DNA of 64,000 nucleotides from Vogesella aquatica (GTDB lineage Bacteria; Pseudomonadota; Gammaproteobacteria; Burkholderiales; Chromobacteriaceae), in the NCBI RefSeq assembly GCF_028548455.1, contig NZ_JAQQLF010000002.1:241657-305656 (forward strand), given 5' to 3'. Below the pieces are notes generated by a model. That model was not told where the DNA came from, made no database searches, and saw nothing but the letters and a program-made list of their open reading frames with translations. Shown here in pieces: positions 36,072 to 44,751 of the stretch. The first letter of the stretch is position 1, and every line of letters begins with the position of its first letter. The position numbers were made by a program, and so were the translations under genes.

Positions 36072-37856
36072 TTAGAAGGCAAACTGCCCGTCTTCCAGCG
36101 ACATCAATGGCTTGGCACCGCCCTTGATGGTGGCTTTCAGGCTTTCCACCTCGGGCAGCAGCTTGGCAAAGTAGAAGCGCGCTGTAGCGATCTTGGCTTT
36201 GTAGAAGTCGTCGCTGGCACTGTCCAGCTTGGTGTAAGCCACTTCGGCCATGCGCGCCCACAGCCAGGCATAGGTCAGGTGGCCCACCAGGCGCAGATAG
36301 TCGGTGGCGGCGGCGCCGGCTTCGTCACGGTCTTTCATGGCCGCCATGCCGATGCCCATGGTGACATCGCCTACATCTTTCAGCAGCTTGGCCAGTGGGC
36401 CTACGAACTCGGCCAGCTGGGCATTGCCTTCGTTCGCCTGGCAGAACTTGTGGATCTGCTTGGTGAATTTGCGCAGCTTCTGGCCTTGGTCCATCAGCAC
36501 TTTGCGGCCCAGCAGGTCGATGGCCTGGATACCGTTAGTGCCCTCGTAGATTTGCGAGATGCGGCAGTCGCGTACCAGCTGCTCCATACCCCATTCGCGG
36601 ATAAAACCGTGGCCACCGAATACCTGCATGCCCAGGTTGGCCGCAGTGTAGCCGTTGTCGGTCATGAAGGCTTTGGCTACCGGGGTCAGCAGGGCTACCA
36701 GGTCGGCGGCTTCGGCGCGGGCGTCGGCGTCCGGGTGTTTCTCTTCGATATCCAGCTGCAGCGCCAGCAGGGCGGCCAGGGCGCGGCCGGCTTCGGTGTA
36801 GGCTTTTTGCGTCAGCAGCATGCGGCGTACATCCGGGTGCACGATGATGGGGTCGGCGGCTTTTTCCGGGAACTTGGCACCGGCCATGGCACGCATTTGC
36901 AGGCGGTCGCGGGCGTAGGTCAGCGCACCCTGGAACGAGGCTTCACCAATACCCAGGCCTTGCATGCCGCAACCCAGGCGGGCGGCGTTCATCATGGTAA
37001 ACATGCAGGCCAGGCCTTTGTTCGGCTCGCCAATCAGGTAGCCTTTGGCGTCGTCCAGGTTGATCACGGCTGTCGCGTTGGCCTTGATACCCATTTTGTG
37101 TTCCAGGCTGCCGCAGTACACGGTGTTACGGCTGCCGTCGGCGTGGAATTTGGGCACGATAAACAGCGAGATGCCTTTGACGTCTTTAGGGGCATCAGGC
37201 AGGCGCGCCAGTACCAGGTGGATGATGTTGTCGGCCATGTCATGCTCGCCGGCCGAGATGAAGATCTTGGTGCCGGTGATGCTGTAGCTGCCATCGCCAT
37301 TAGGCTCTGCCTTGGTTTTCAGCAAGCCCAGATCGGTGCCGCAGTGCGGCTCGGTCAGGCACATGGTGCCGGTCCAGCTACCGTCCACCAGGTGCGGCAG
37401 ATAGGTCGCTTTCTGTTCATCGGTACCGTGGGCGTGGATGGCGGAATACGCACCATGCGACAGGCCCGGGTACATCGACCAGGCGACGTTGGCCGAACAT
37501 TGCATTTCGATGATGGGGAAAGACAGTGTTTTGGGCATGCCCTGGCCACCGTAGGCCGGGTCACAGTCCAGTGCGGTAAAGCCCAGCTCGCAGAACTGCT
37601 TGTACGCTTCCTTGAAGCCTACCGGGGTGGTAACCGACTTGGTCGCCGGGTCGAAGTTGCAGCCTTCTTCATCGGCCTGGCGGTTCAGTGGTGCCAGCTC
37701 GTTTTCGCAGAATTGTGCGGCGGCTTCCAGGTAGGAGCTGAAGATATCCTGGGTGGCTTCTTCGTAGCCAGGCAGGCCGGGCAACACTTCCTGAACTTTG
37801 ATCAGCTCGTTCAGGACAAAGTCGAAATCGCGCAGGGGAGCTTTGTAGCTAGGCAT
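36072..37856 (-). CDS. Acyl-CoA dehydrogenase, large (DmdC/FadE-like) type
   Basis: The 594 residues exceed the usual 380 because of a C-terminal extension, as in phenylacyl-CoA or 3-methylmercaptopropionyl-CoA dehydrogenases. Landmarks are PAYGGQGMPKTLSFPIIEM, MCLTEPHCGTDLGLLKTKA, ITGTKIFISAGEHDM, HKMGIKANATAVINLDDAKG and QVFGGHGFIREWGMEQLVRD with ISQIYEGTNGIQAIDL. The substrate is probably a medium- or long-chain acyl-CoA. The ATG at 37856 follows GGAG by seven bases; an upstream extension looks random. An AGGTTGGCCGCA site lies at 36634-36645. Confidence 0.9.
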   Translation of the reverse strand: MPSYKAPLRDFDFVLNELIKVQEVLPGLPGYEEATQDIFSSYLEAAAQFCENELAPLNRQADEEGCNFDPATKSVTTPVGFKEAYKQFCELGFTALDCDPAYGGQGMPKTLSFPIIEMQCSANVAWSMYPGLSHGAYSAIHAHGTDEQKATYLPHLVDGSWTGTMCLTEPHCGTDLGLLKTKAEPNGDGSYSITGTKIFISAGEHDMADNIIHLVLARLPDAPKDVKGISLFIVPKFHADGSRNTVYCGSLEHKMGIKANATAVINLDDAKGYLIGEPNKGLACMFTMMNAARLGCGMQGLGIGEASFQGALTYARDRLQMRAMAGAKFPEKAADPIIVHPDVRRMLLTQKAYTEAGRALAALLALQLDIEEKHPDADARAEAADLVALLTPVAKAFMTDNGYTAANLGMQVFGGHGFIREWGMEQLVRDCRISQIYEGTNGIQAIDLLGRKVLMDQGQKLRKFTKQIHKFCQANEGNAQLAEFVGPLAKLLKDVGDVTMGIGMAAMKDRDEAGAAATDYLRLVGHLTYAWLWARMAEVAYTKLDSASDDFYKAKIATARFYFAKLLPEVESLKATIKGGAKPLMSLEDGQFAF

Positions 37857-38044
37857 GTCGTATCTCCAGTGTTGTCGCAGCCCGCTGGCGGTGCTGCATC
37901 CTCGTGTTGGCCGCTTGTGGCCTGTTGGTGTTGTACTGCCGCGTTCGGGCAAGTGAGGGTGATTATAGAAGCAGTTCAAACGCTTGTTTTAATTTTTTCA
38001 GACTTTTTTATTACACTAGGAAAAAACATGAAAACAGATAAGCC

Positions 38045-38617
38045 ATGTCAAAACTGAAACGCTGGGTGCGCGGCAAGATGCAGCACATTCACGGCTGGGT
38101 GCAGCAGCCCGGTATGGCGTGGCTGAAGCCTTATCTGGACAGGGATGAGCTGTGGTACGTACAGCGGCGCAAGGTGGCGGGGGCGGTGGCCGTGGGGATG
38201 TTTGCCGGCCTGATGCCGGGGCCCACCCAGATGTTAGCCGCCGGCATGCTGGCGTTGTATTTTCGCACCAATCTGCCTGTGGCCTTGTTGTGTACCCTTT
38301 ATACCAACCCCTTGACCTATCTGCCGCTTTACTTCGTGGCCTACCGTCTGGGCAAGCTCTTACTCGGGCAGAGCGACACCGTTACAATGCCTGCCATACC
38401 GGATGGGTCGTGGCATGACATCACGGCCTGGGGGCCGCAGCTGCAGGCCTGGCTGGCGGATTATGGCCAGCCCTTGTTGCTGGGCGTGCCGGCGCTGGGT
38501 TTGCTGCTGGCGGCCTGCGGCTATGTGCTGGTAATGGTGCTGTGGCGTGCCGCCGTGGCGAGGCAATGGCGTAACAGAAAGAAAAACAGTGGATCTCACC
38601 GAAAAGCAGCTCGCTAG
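38045..38617 (+). CDS. DUF2062 membrane protein
   Basis: The 190-residue protein has a basic N-terminus (LKPYLDRDELWYVQRRKV) followed by the conserved GVFAG-like segment (AVGMFAGLMPGPTQMLAAGM), then LPVALLCTLYTNPLTYLPLY and a last membrane helix near residue 155. The P-G-P-T-Q and T-N-P-x-T motifs are typical of DUF2062, an inner-membrane family of unknown role. It overlaps the next gene by 29 bases. Confidence 0.88.
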   Translation: MSKLKRWVRGKMQHIHGWVQQPGMAWLKPYLDRDELWYVQRRKVAGAVAVGMFAGLMPGPTQMLAAGMLALYFRTNLPVALLCTLYTNPLTYLPLYFVAYRLGKLLLGQSDTVTMPAIPDGSWHDITAWGPQLQAWLADYGQPLLLGVPALGLLLAACGYVLVMVLWRAAVARQWRNRKKNSGSHRKAAR

Positions 38618-39146
38618 CGAACAGGTTTTTGAAGGGCGCTTCCTGAAGGTACGGCGCGACACGGTAAGCCTGCCGGACGGCAAGCAAGCGTATCGCGAGT
38701 TTATCCGCCACCCGGGGGCGGTGGCGGTGCTGGCGCTAAGTGACAATGGCGAGCTGGTGCTGGAGCGCCAGTTCCGCTACCCGGCAGGGCAGGATTTTAT
38801 CGAGATACCTGCCGGTAAAATCGACCCGCAGGAAGACCCGGCGGATACCGCCAAGCGCGAACTGTGGGAAGAAACCGGTTTTATCGCAACGCAATGGCGT
38901 TATCTTGGCAAAGCCTACCCGTGTATCGGTTATGCTGACGAGGTGATTCATTACTATCTGGCCACCGGGTTGACGCAAACCCCCCGCCAGCTGGACGAAG
39001 GCGAGTTTCTGGAAGTGATGCTGCTGCCAGCCAAAGAAGCGCAAGCCATGTCGCTGGATGGCCGTATTACCGATAGCAAGACGCTGGTCGGCCTGCACTG
39101 GTTGGCCGCATGGCAACAAGGAACCCTGTCAGGTGAAGCCATTTGA
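38589..39146 (+). CDS. nudF: NUDIX hydrolase, ADP-ribose pyrophosphatase type
   Basis: It hydrolyses ADP-ribose or similar nucleotide sugars. The 185-residue protein has QVFEGRFLKVRRDTV, VLALSDNGELVLERQFRYP, and the NUDIX box GKIDPQEDPADTAKRELWEE followed by TGF. The GTG at 38589 fits the family N-terminus (VDLTEKQLASEQ), though its ribosome site is weak; the frame is open to 38547. It overlaps the DUF2062 gene and, at its end, the PilZ gene, so the three may be translated together. Confidence 0.85.
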   Translation: MDLTEKQLASEQVFEGRFLKVRRDTVSLPDGKQAYREFIRHPGAVAVLALSDNGELVLERQFRYPAGQDFIEIPAGKIDPQEDPADTAKRELWEETGFIATQWRYLGKAYPCIGYADEVIHYYLATGLTQTPRQLDEGEFLEVMLLPAKEAQAMSLDGRITDSKTLVGLHWLAAWQQGTLSGEAI

Positions 39147-39453
39147 CACCCACTATCACGACCGCCGCGTAGGCAGGCGCCTGCGCATGGGCTGCCGTGC
39201 CAAGATGAAATCGCTGCATACCGGTGAAACGCACTATGGCGAGTGTGTGGACTTGTCGGTAGACGGCATGGCCATACGCTGCATGTATGTCCCGCAACAT
39301 GGCGAGCGGCTGGAGGTGGTCGTGATTGTGCCGGGTGTGGGCAATATGCCGATGAAGCCACTGGAGGCGGTGGTAGAAGTGCGGCGCTGTAACGAAGTAG
39401 AGCGTGGTAGATTGTACGAGATTGGCACGCGCATTCTGGATCGCAAGCCATGA
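39133..39453 (+). CDS. PilZ-domain protein
   Basis: The 106-residue protein is a single PilZ domain, which in the family binds cyclic di-GMP. It has the arginine motif (DRRVGRRLRM, an RxxxR form) and the DLSVDGMAI strand that matches D-x-S-x-x-G. I use the GTG at 39133 inside the end of nudF, with AAGGAA about nine bases upstream; an ATG at 39187 would cut off the first arginine motif. A diguanylate cyclase is encoded 3 kb upstream. Confidence 0.82.
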   Translation: MKPFDTHYHDRRVGRRLRMGCRAKMKSLHTGETHYGECVDLSVDGMAIRCMYVPQHGERLEVVVIVPGVGNMPMKPLEAVVEVRRCNEVERGRLYEIGTRILDRKP

Positions 39454-39471
39454 CAAAATAATTTTGCAGTA

Positions 39472-39510
39472 AAAAGCACAAGGCCGGCAGCATGCCGGCC
39501 TTGTGCTTTT
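39472..39510 (+). terminator. Strong terminator after the PilZ gene
   Basis: A perfect 17-bp stem (39472-39488 with 39494-39510) with an AGCAT loop and T residues at the end of the right arm. A residues begin the left arm, so it could also act on the reverse strand. Confidence 0.9.
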
Positions 39511-39600
39511 GCAGATGCCAGACATACCAGTACGCAGTGAATGAATATTTAAGTGTTTGAAAAATAATGGGATGCTGTTTTTTTGATATTTGCTGTGAAG

Positions 39601-39627
39601 AAGCCATTACTGGGTAATGGCTTTTTT
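39601..39627 (+). terminator. Second terminator upstream of prkA
   Basis: AAGCCATTAC (39601-39610) pairs with GTAATGGCTT (39614-39623) and is followed by a T-run. It lies 90 bases after the first terminator with no gene between, so it may end a short RNA or catch read-through. Confidence 0.85.
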
Positions 39628-39795
39628 ATATCCTGTTTTGCATAACGATAGCTTTAGATTTTGTACTTGCCTTTTTTTTGCTGTGCTATACCCAAACCAA
39701 GAACAGGTTTTCCGCGTCAGCAGACTAATAGGCAAGGGGAAGCAGGGTGCTCCGCACCATGGCGACTTGCTTGCCTCTAACAGGAGGGTCACGCC
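39628..39795 (+). promoter_or_regulatory. Leader of the prkA operon
   Basis: CTATACC at 39686-39692 resembles the -10 box of stress sigma factor promoters, with no good -35 box. This would fit the stress control known for the E. coli yeaGH operon, but it is only a candidate. AGGAGG lies eight bases before the ATG at 39796. Confidence 0.4.
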
Positions 39796-41724
39796 ATGAG
39801 CCCGGACATCTTCAGCCACTACGCATCCCGCTACGATCGCACCCGCGAAGAAGAATTCACCATCCAGGAGTACCTGGATATCTGCAAGCGCGAGCCACTG
39901 GCCTACGCCAGCGCGGCGGAACGCATGCTGATGGCCATCGGCGAGCCGGAGGTCATCGACACCCGCCACGATACCCGCCTGTCGCGCATCTTCAGTAACA
40001 AGATGATCCGCGTCTACCCGGCGTTCCGCGAGTTTTACGGCATGGAAGAGGTCATCGAGCAGGTGGTGGCCTACTTCCGCCATGCCGCACAGGGCCTGGA
40101 AGAGAAGAAACAGATTCTCTACCTGCTGGGCCCGGTGGGCGGCGGCAAATCGTCGATTGCCGAAAAGCTCAAGGAGCTTACCGAGCGCGTGCCGTTCTAC
40201 GCCATCAAGGGCAGCCCGGTAAACGAGTCGCCGCTGGGCCTGTTCAACTTTGAAGAAGACGGCGCCATCCTGGAAGACCAATACGGCATTCCGCGCCGCT
40301 ACCTGCGCGCCATTCCCAGCCCATGGGCAGTCAAGCGCCTGCACGAGTTCAATGGCGATATCAGCCAGTTCCGTGTGGTGAAACGCTACCCGTCGGTACT
40401 GAAGCAAGTGGGCGTAGCCAAGACCGAGCCAGGCGACGAAAACAACCAGGACATCTCCAGCCTGGTAGGCAAGGTGGACATCCGCAAGCTGGAAAGCTAC
40501 GCCCAGGACGACCCGGACGCCTACAGCTATAGCGGCGGCCTGTGCCTGGCCAACCAGGGCCTGCTGGAATTCGTGGAAATGTTCAAGGCGCCGATCAAAG
40601 TGTTGCACCCGCTGCTGACCGCCACCCAGGAAGGCAACTTCAAGGGTACCGAGGGTTTTGGCGCCATTCCGTTCGACGGCATTGTGCTGGCGCACAGCAA
40701 CGAGAGCGAATGGAAGCAGTTCCGCAACAACAAGAACAACGAAGCCTTCCTCGACCGTATCTACATCGTGAAGGTGCCGTACTGCCTGCGCGTGTCGGAC
40801 GAGATCAAGATTTACGACAAACTGGTGCGCAACTCCTCGCTGGGCGGTGCGCCGTGCGCGCCGGGTACGCTGAAGATGATGGCGCAGTTTGCCGTGCTGT
40901 CGCGGCTGAAAGACCCGGAAAACTCCAGCCTGTACAGCAAGATGCTGGTGTACGACGGTGACAACCTGAAAGACACCGATCCGAAGGCCAAATCGCACCA
41001 GGAATACCGCGACTTTGCCGGCGTGGACGAGGGCATGAACGGCCTGTCTACCCGCTTTGCCTACAAGATCCTGTCCAAGGTGTTCAACTTCGACCACACC
41101 GAAGTCGCGGCCAACCCGGTACACCTGATGTACGTGCTGGAACAGCAAGTAGAGCGCGAACAGTTTCCGGCAGAGCAGGAGCAGAAATACCTGACCTTCC
41201 TGAAAGAGTACCTGGCGCCCAAGTACGTGGAGTTCATCGGCAAGGAGATCCAGACCGCCTACCTGGAAAGCTATAGCGAATACGGCCAGAACATTTTTGA
41301 TCGCTACGTGACCTTTGCCGACTTCTGGATCCAGGACCAGGAATACCGCGACCCGGACACCGGCGAGAACTTCGACCGTACCTCGCTGAACGCAGAACTG
41401 GAAAAAATCGAGAAGCCGGCAGGCATCTCCAACCCGAAAGACTTCCGCAACGAGATCGTCAACTTCGTGCTGCGCGCCCGCGCCAACAACGCCGGCAACA
41501 ACCCGGCCTGGACCAGCTACGAGAAGCTGCGCACCGTGATCGAGAAGAAAATGTTCTCGAACACCGAAGAGCTGCTGCCGGTGATCAGCTTCAACGCCAA
41601 AGCCAGCGCCGACGAGGCCAAAAAGCACGAAGACTTTGTCAACCGCATGGTGACCAAGGGTTACACGCCCAAGCAGGTGCGCCTGCTGTGCGAATGGTAT
41701 CTGCGGGTGCGCAAGTCATCCTGA
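39796..41724 (+). CDS. prkA: PrkA-family serine protein kinase (YeaG)
   Basis: The 642-residue protein has an N-terminal AAA+ ATPase part with Walker A (LLGPVGGGKSSIAEKL, near residue 113) and a C-terminal region characteristic of PrkA (VTKGYTPKQVRLLCEWYLRV at the end). The family phosphorylates proteins and responds to starvation and stress. The gene is followed by yeaH and spoVR, a widely conserved trio. A strong AGGAGG precedes the ATG. Between it and yeaH lies a perfect inverted pair of the uptake-like motif. Confidence 0.95.
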   Translation: MSPDIFSHYASRYDRTREEEFTIQEYLDICKREPLAYASAAERMLMAIGEPEVIDTRHDTRLSRIFSNKMIRVYPAFREFYGMEEVIEQVVAYFRHAAQGLEEKKQILYLLGPVGGGKSSIAEKLKELTERVPFYAIKGSPVNESPLGLFNFEEDGAILEDQYGIPRRYLRAIPSPWAVKRLHEFNGDISQFRVVKRYPSVLKQVGVAKTEPGDENNQDISSLVGKVDIRKLESYAQDDPDAYSYSGGLCLANQGLLEFVEMFKAPIKVLHPLLTATQEGNFKGTEGFGAIPFDGIVLAHSNESEWKQFRNNKNNEAFLDRIYIVKVPYCLRVSDEIKIYDKLVRNSSLGGAPCAPGTLKMMAQFAVLSRLKDPENSSLYSKMLVYDGDNLKDTDPKAKSHQEYRDFAGVDEGMNGLSTRFAYKILSKVFNFDHTEVAANPVHLMYVLEQQVEREQFPAEQEQKYLTFLKEYLAPKYVEFIGKEIQTAYLESYSEYGQNIFDRYVTFADFWIQDQEYRDPDTGENFDRTSLNAELEKIEKPAGISNPKDFRNEIVNFVLRARANNAGNNPAWTSYEKLRTVIEKKMFSNTEELLPVISFNAKASADEAKKHEDFVNRMVTKGYTPKQVRLLCEWYLRVRKSS

Positions 41725-41738
41725 GCAGTACGCGGCAC

Positions 41739-41768
41739 CAGGTTGGCCGCAGCGATGCGGCCAACCTG
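41739..41768. repeat. Perfect inverted pair of the uptake-sequence-like motif
   Basis: CAGGTTGGCCGCA (41739-41751), loop GCGA, then the exact complement (41756-41768): a 13-bp stem with a four-base loop. No T-run follows. Inverted DUS pairs in Neisseria often act as terminators, so a role in the prkA-yeaH transcript is possible. Confidence 0.85.
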
Positions 41769-41798
41769 TCACCGTGACCACACGGCTAGGAGGCAAGC

Positions 41799-43070
41799 AT
41801 GTCGCACATTATCGACAGAAGACTGAACGGCAAGAACAAATCCGCCGTCAACCGCGAGCGCTTTTTGCGCCGTTTCAAAGCCCAGATCAAGGAAGCCGTC
41901 GGCAAGGCCATCAAGGGGCGCAGCATCACCGACATTGAAAGTGGCGAGAACGTATCCATCCCGGTGAAGGACATCTCGGAACCGTCGTTCCACCACGGCC
42001 GTGGCGGCGTGGGCGAACACGTGCACCCTGGCAACGAGGAGTTCGTGCAGGGCGACCGTATCAAGCGGCCGCAGGGCGGCGGAGGTGGCGGCGGTGGTGG
42101 CAAAGCCAGTAACGAAGGCGAGGGCGAAGACGATTTTGCCTTCCAGCTGTCGCGCGAAGAATTCATGAACGTGTTTTTCGAAGACCTGGCGCTGCCCAAC
42201 CTGGTGAAAACCCAGCTGATGGGCATCGAGGAAATGAAACCGGTGCGCGCCGGCTACACCAACGACGGCACGCCGGCCAATATCAGCATCGTGCGCAGCC
42301 TGCGCGGCGCCTTGGCGCGGCGCGTGGCCATGGCGGCGCCCACGCTGGCGCGCCTGCGCGAAGCCGAAGAAGACCTGGACACGCTGCTGGAGTCGGACGA
42401 CGACAACGGCCTTGAGGTGCGCGAGCGCCGCCGCCAGATTCATGCGCTGCGCGAAAAGATCAACCACATCCCGTTCATCGACCCGTTCGACCTGCGCTAC
42501 AACAACCGCGTCAAGCAGCCCAAACCCACCAGCAAGGCGGTGATGTTCTGCCTGATGGACGTGTCCGGCTCCATGGACGAGGGCAAGAAGGATATGGCCA
42601 AGCGCTTTTTCATCCTGTTGTACCTGTTCTTGCAGCGCAATTACGAGAAGATCGAAGTGGTGTTCATCCGCCACCACACCAGCGCGGTAGAAGTGAACGA
42701 GCACGACTTCTTCCACTCGCGCGAGTCGGGTGGCACCGTGGTGTCGTCGGCGTTGAACCTGATGGCCGATATCGTGAAGAAACGCTATGCCAACAGCGAA
42801 TGGAACATCTATTCCGCCCAGGCGTCCGACGGGGATAACTGGGACAGTGATTCGGCCAACTGCGGCAAGATCCTGCAGGAAAACATCCTGCCGTGGTGCC
42901 AGTACTACGCGTACATCGAAATCACCGAGGGCGAGCCGCAAAACCTGTGGTACGAGTACCTGCGCGTGGCCGAGCAGCACAAGCACTTTGCCATGCAGAA
43001 AATCCGCTCGCCGGCTGATATCTATCCGGTTTTCCGCGAACTGTTCAAGCGGCAGCCGGCCACCCGCTAG
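41799..43070 (+). CDS. yeaH: YeaH/YhbH-family protein (DUF444, VWA-like)
   Basis: The 423-residue protein has a basic N-terminus ([20 protein letters not shown]), a glycine-rich linker (seven glycines near residue 95) and a C-terminal domain with [16 protein letters not shown], a metal-ion-dependent adhesion site of the D-x-S-x-S type. The family works with PrkA and SpoVR in stress and stationary-phase adaptation; its molecular role is not established. AGGAGG precedes the ATG. A GGTTGGCCGCA copy directly follows the stop. Confidence 0.93.
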   Translation: MSHIIDRRLNGKNKSAVNRERFLRRFKAQIKEAVGKAIKGRSITDIESGENVSIPVKDISEPSFHHGRGGVGEHVHPGNEEFVQGDRIKRPQGGGGGGGGGKASNEGEGEDDFAFQLSREEFMNVFFEDLALPNLVKTQLMGIEEMKPVRAGYTNDGTPANISIVRSLRGALARRVAMAAPTLARLREAEEDLDTLLESDDDNGLEVRERRRQIHALREKINHIPFIDPFDLRYNNRVKQPKPTSKAVMFCLMDVSGSMDEGKKDMAKRFFILLYLFLQRNYEKIEVVFIRHHTSAVEVNEHDFFHSRESGGTVVSSALNLMADIVKKRYANSEWNIYSAQASDGDNWDSDSANCGKILQENILPWCQYYAYIEITEGEPQNLWYEYLRVAEQHKHFAMQKIRSPADIYPVFRELFKRQPATR

Positions 43071-43081
43071 GGTTGGCCGCA
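43071..43081 (+). repeat. Uptake-sequence-like motif right after the yeaH stop
   Basis: Exact GGTTGGCCGCA starting at the base after the TAG. It is one of three intergenic sites in the prkA-yeaH-spoVR block. Confidence 0.75.
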
Positions 43082-43106
43082 GGCACAGCAGCAGGAGGGC
43101 AGCATC

Positions 43107-44618
43107 ATGACAGCTATCTCCACCGGGTCCGAATGGACCTTCGACCTGATTGACGAATACGACAAAGCCATCCGCGATATCGCGGTGAACGAGTTCCAGC
43201 TGGACTGCTACCCCAACCAGCTGGAGGTGATCACCGCCGAGCAGATGATGGACGCCTACTCGTCGGTAGGCATGCCGGTGAACTACCACCACTGGAGCTT
43301 CGGCAAGCACTTTGTCAGCACCGAAAAGAGCTACAAGCGCGGCCAGATGGGGCTGGCGTATGAAATCGTGATCAACTCCAACCCCTGCATCGCCTACCTG
43401 ATGGAAGAAAACTCCATGACGATGCAGGCGCTGGTGATCGCGCATGCCGCCTACGGCCACAACAGCTTCTTCAAGGGCAACTACCTGTTCCGCACCTGGA
43501 CCGACGCCAGCGCCATCATCGATTACCTGGTGTTTGCCCGGCAGTACATCAGCCGCTGCGAAGAGCGCTACGGCATTGATGCAGTGGAAGAGCTGCTGGA
43601 CAGCTGCCATGCGCTGATGAACTACGGCGTGGACCGCTACAAGCGGCCGCAAAAGCTGTCGCTGGCGGAAGAGCAAGCCCGCCTGCACGAGCGCGAAGCC
43701 TACCTGCAGACGCAGGTCAACGACCTGTGGCGTACCATCCCGCGCCGCGAGCGCGACGACAGCGCCAAGGCCGCGCCGCGCTTTCCGGCCGAGCCGCAGG
43801 AAAACCTGCTGTACTTCATCGAAAAGTCGGCGCCGCTGCTGGAGCCGTGGCAGCGCGAGATCATCCGCATCGTGCGCAAGGTGGCGCAGTACTTCTACCC
43901 GCAGCGCCAGACCCAGGTGATGAACGAGGGCTGGGCTACCTTCTGGCACTACACCTTGCTGAACCGGCTGTACGAGAAGGGCATGGTGACCGACGGCTTC
44001 ATGATGGAGTTCCTGCAAAGCCACACCAATGTGGTGTACCAGCCGCCGGTTACCGCGCGCTGGTACAACGGCATCAACCCGTACGCGCTGGGTTTTGCCA
44101 TGTACCAGGACATCAAGCGCATCTGCGAGGCACCTACCGACGAAGACCGCGAGTGGTTCCCCGATATCGCCGGCACGCCATGGCGCCCGGTGCTGGAGTT
44201 TGCGATGAAGAACTTCAAGGACGAAAGCTTCATTTCGCAATACCTGTCGCCCAAGCTGATCCGCGATTTCCGTCTGTTTGCCATCCGTGACGACGACCGT
44301 GACGACAAGCTGGAAGTGGCCGCCATCCACGACGAGCGCGGTTACCGCCGCATCCGCCAGATGCTGTCCGAGCAGTACAACCTGGGCTCGCGCGAGCCGA
44401 ACATCCAGGTATGGAACGTGAACCTGCGTGGCGACCGCAGCCTCACGCTGCGCCACAGCATGCACAACCGCAAGCCGCTGGAAGGCCAGAGCGCGCAGGA
44501 GGTGCTCAAGCACGTGAGCCGGCTATGGGGCTTTGACGTGAAGCTGGAGAGCGTGGACGCCGACGGCAGCGTGACCCAGACCTTCAGCTGCAAACCGGAT
44601 GTGTCGGCCATGGCCTGA
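43107..44618 (+). CDS. spoVR: SpoVR-family protein (YcgB)
   Basis: The 503-residue protein has the SpoVR signatures: DYDKAIRDIAVNEFQLDCYP-like N-terminus, HHWSFGKHFVSTEKSYKRGQ, EENSMTMQALVIAHAAYGHN and NEGWATFWHYTLLNRLYEKG, rich in His and Trp. The role is unknown; in E. coli the homologue is under stress sigma control. The AGGAGG site lies upstream of the ATG, and a terminator follows at 44661. It completes the conserved trio. Confidence 0.95.
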   Translation: MTAISTGSEWTFDLIDEYDKAIRDIAVNEFQLDCYPNQLEVITAEQMMDAYSSVGMPVNYHHWSFGKHFVSTEKSYKRGQMGLAYEIVINSNPCIAYLMEENSMTMQALVIAHAAYGHNSFFKGNYLFRTWTDASAIIDYLVFARQYISRCEERYGIDAVEELLDSCHALMNYGVDRYKRPQKLSLAEEQARLHEREAYLQTQVNDLWRTIPRRERDDSAKAAPRFPAEPQENLLYFIEKSAPLLEPWQREIIRIVRKVAQYFYPQRQTQVMNEGWATFWHYTLLNRLYEKGMVTDGFMMEFLQSHTNVVYQPPVTARWYNGINPYALGFAMYQDIKRICEAPTDEDREWFPDIAGTPWRPVLEFAMKNFKDESFISQYLSPKLIRDFRLFAIRDDDRDDKLEVAAIHDERGYRRIRQMLSEQYNLGSREPNIQVWNVNLRGDRSLTLRHSMHNRKPLEGQSAQEVLKHVSRLWGFDVKLESVDADGSVTQTFSCKPDVSAMA

Positions 44619-44633
44619 ACCTGTTGGCTGCAG

Positions 44634-44644
44634 GGTTGGCCGCA
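44634..44644 (+). repeat. Uptake-sequence-like motif between spoVR and its terminator
   Basis: Exact GGTTGGCCGCA 16 bases after the spoVR stop; a degenerate copy (TTGGCTGCA) lies ten bases upstream. Confidence 0.72.
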
Positions 44645-44660
44645 AGCAGGTAGCTGGCGC

Positions 44661-44689
44661 AAGCGCACCGTGAATGGTGCGCTTTTTTT
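44661..44689 (+). terminator. Terminator of the prkA-yeaH-spoVR operon
   Basis: A 9-bp stem (AAGCGCACC with GGTGCGCTT), a six-base loop and seven T residues. Confidence 0.92.
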
Positions 44690-44751
44690 GTCACGTTTTT
44701 AAAATCCGCGTCGCGCCACCGGCTTGGCCTGCTTCTTGCCAGTAAACAGGC

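Noticed and set aside
39557..39589. TTGAAA and TGATAT as a promoter for a short RNA before prkA
   Set aside because: The spacer is 21 bases, too long for a sigma-70 promoter, so I did not list it as a feature.
41769..44513. Very long reverse-strand open frame (over 900 codons) opposite yeaH and spoVR
   Set aside because: It is a mirror frame of GC-rich genes. The forward genes have clear families and ribosome sites; the reverse frame has a His/Val/Leu-rich random composition and no motif.
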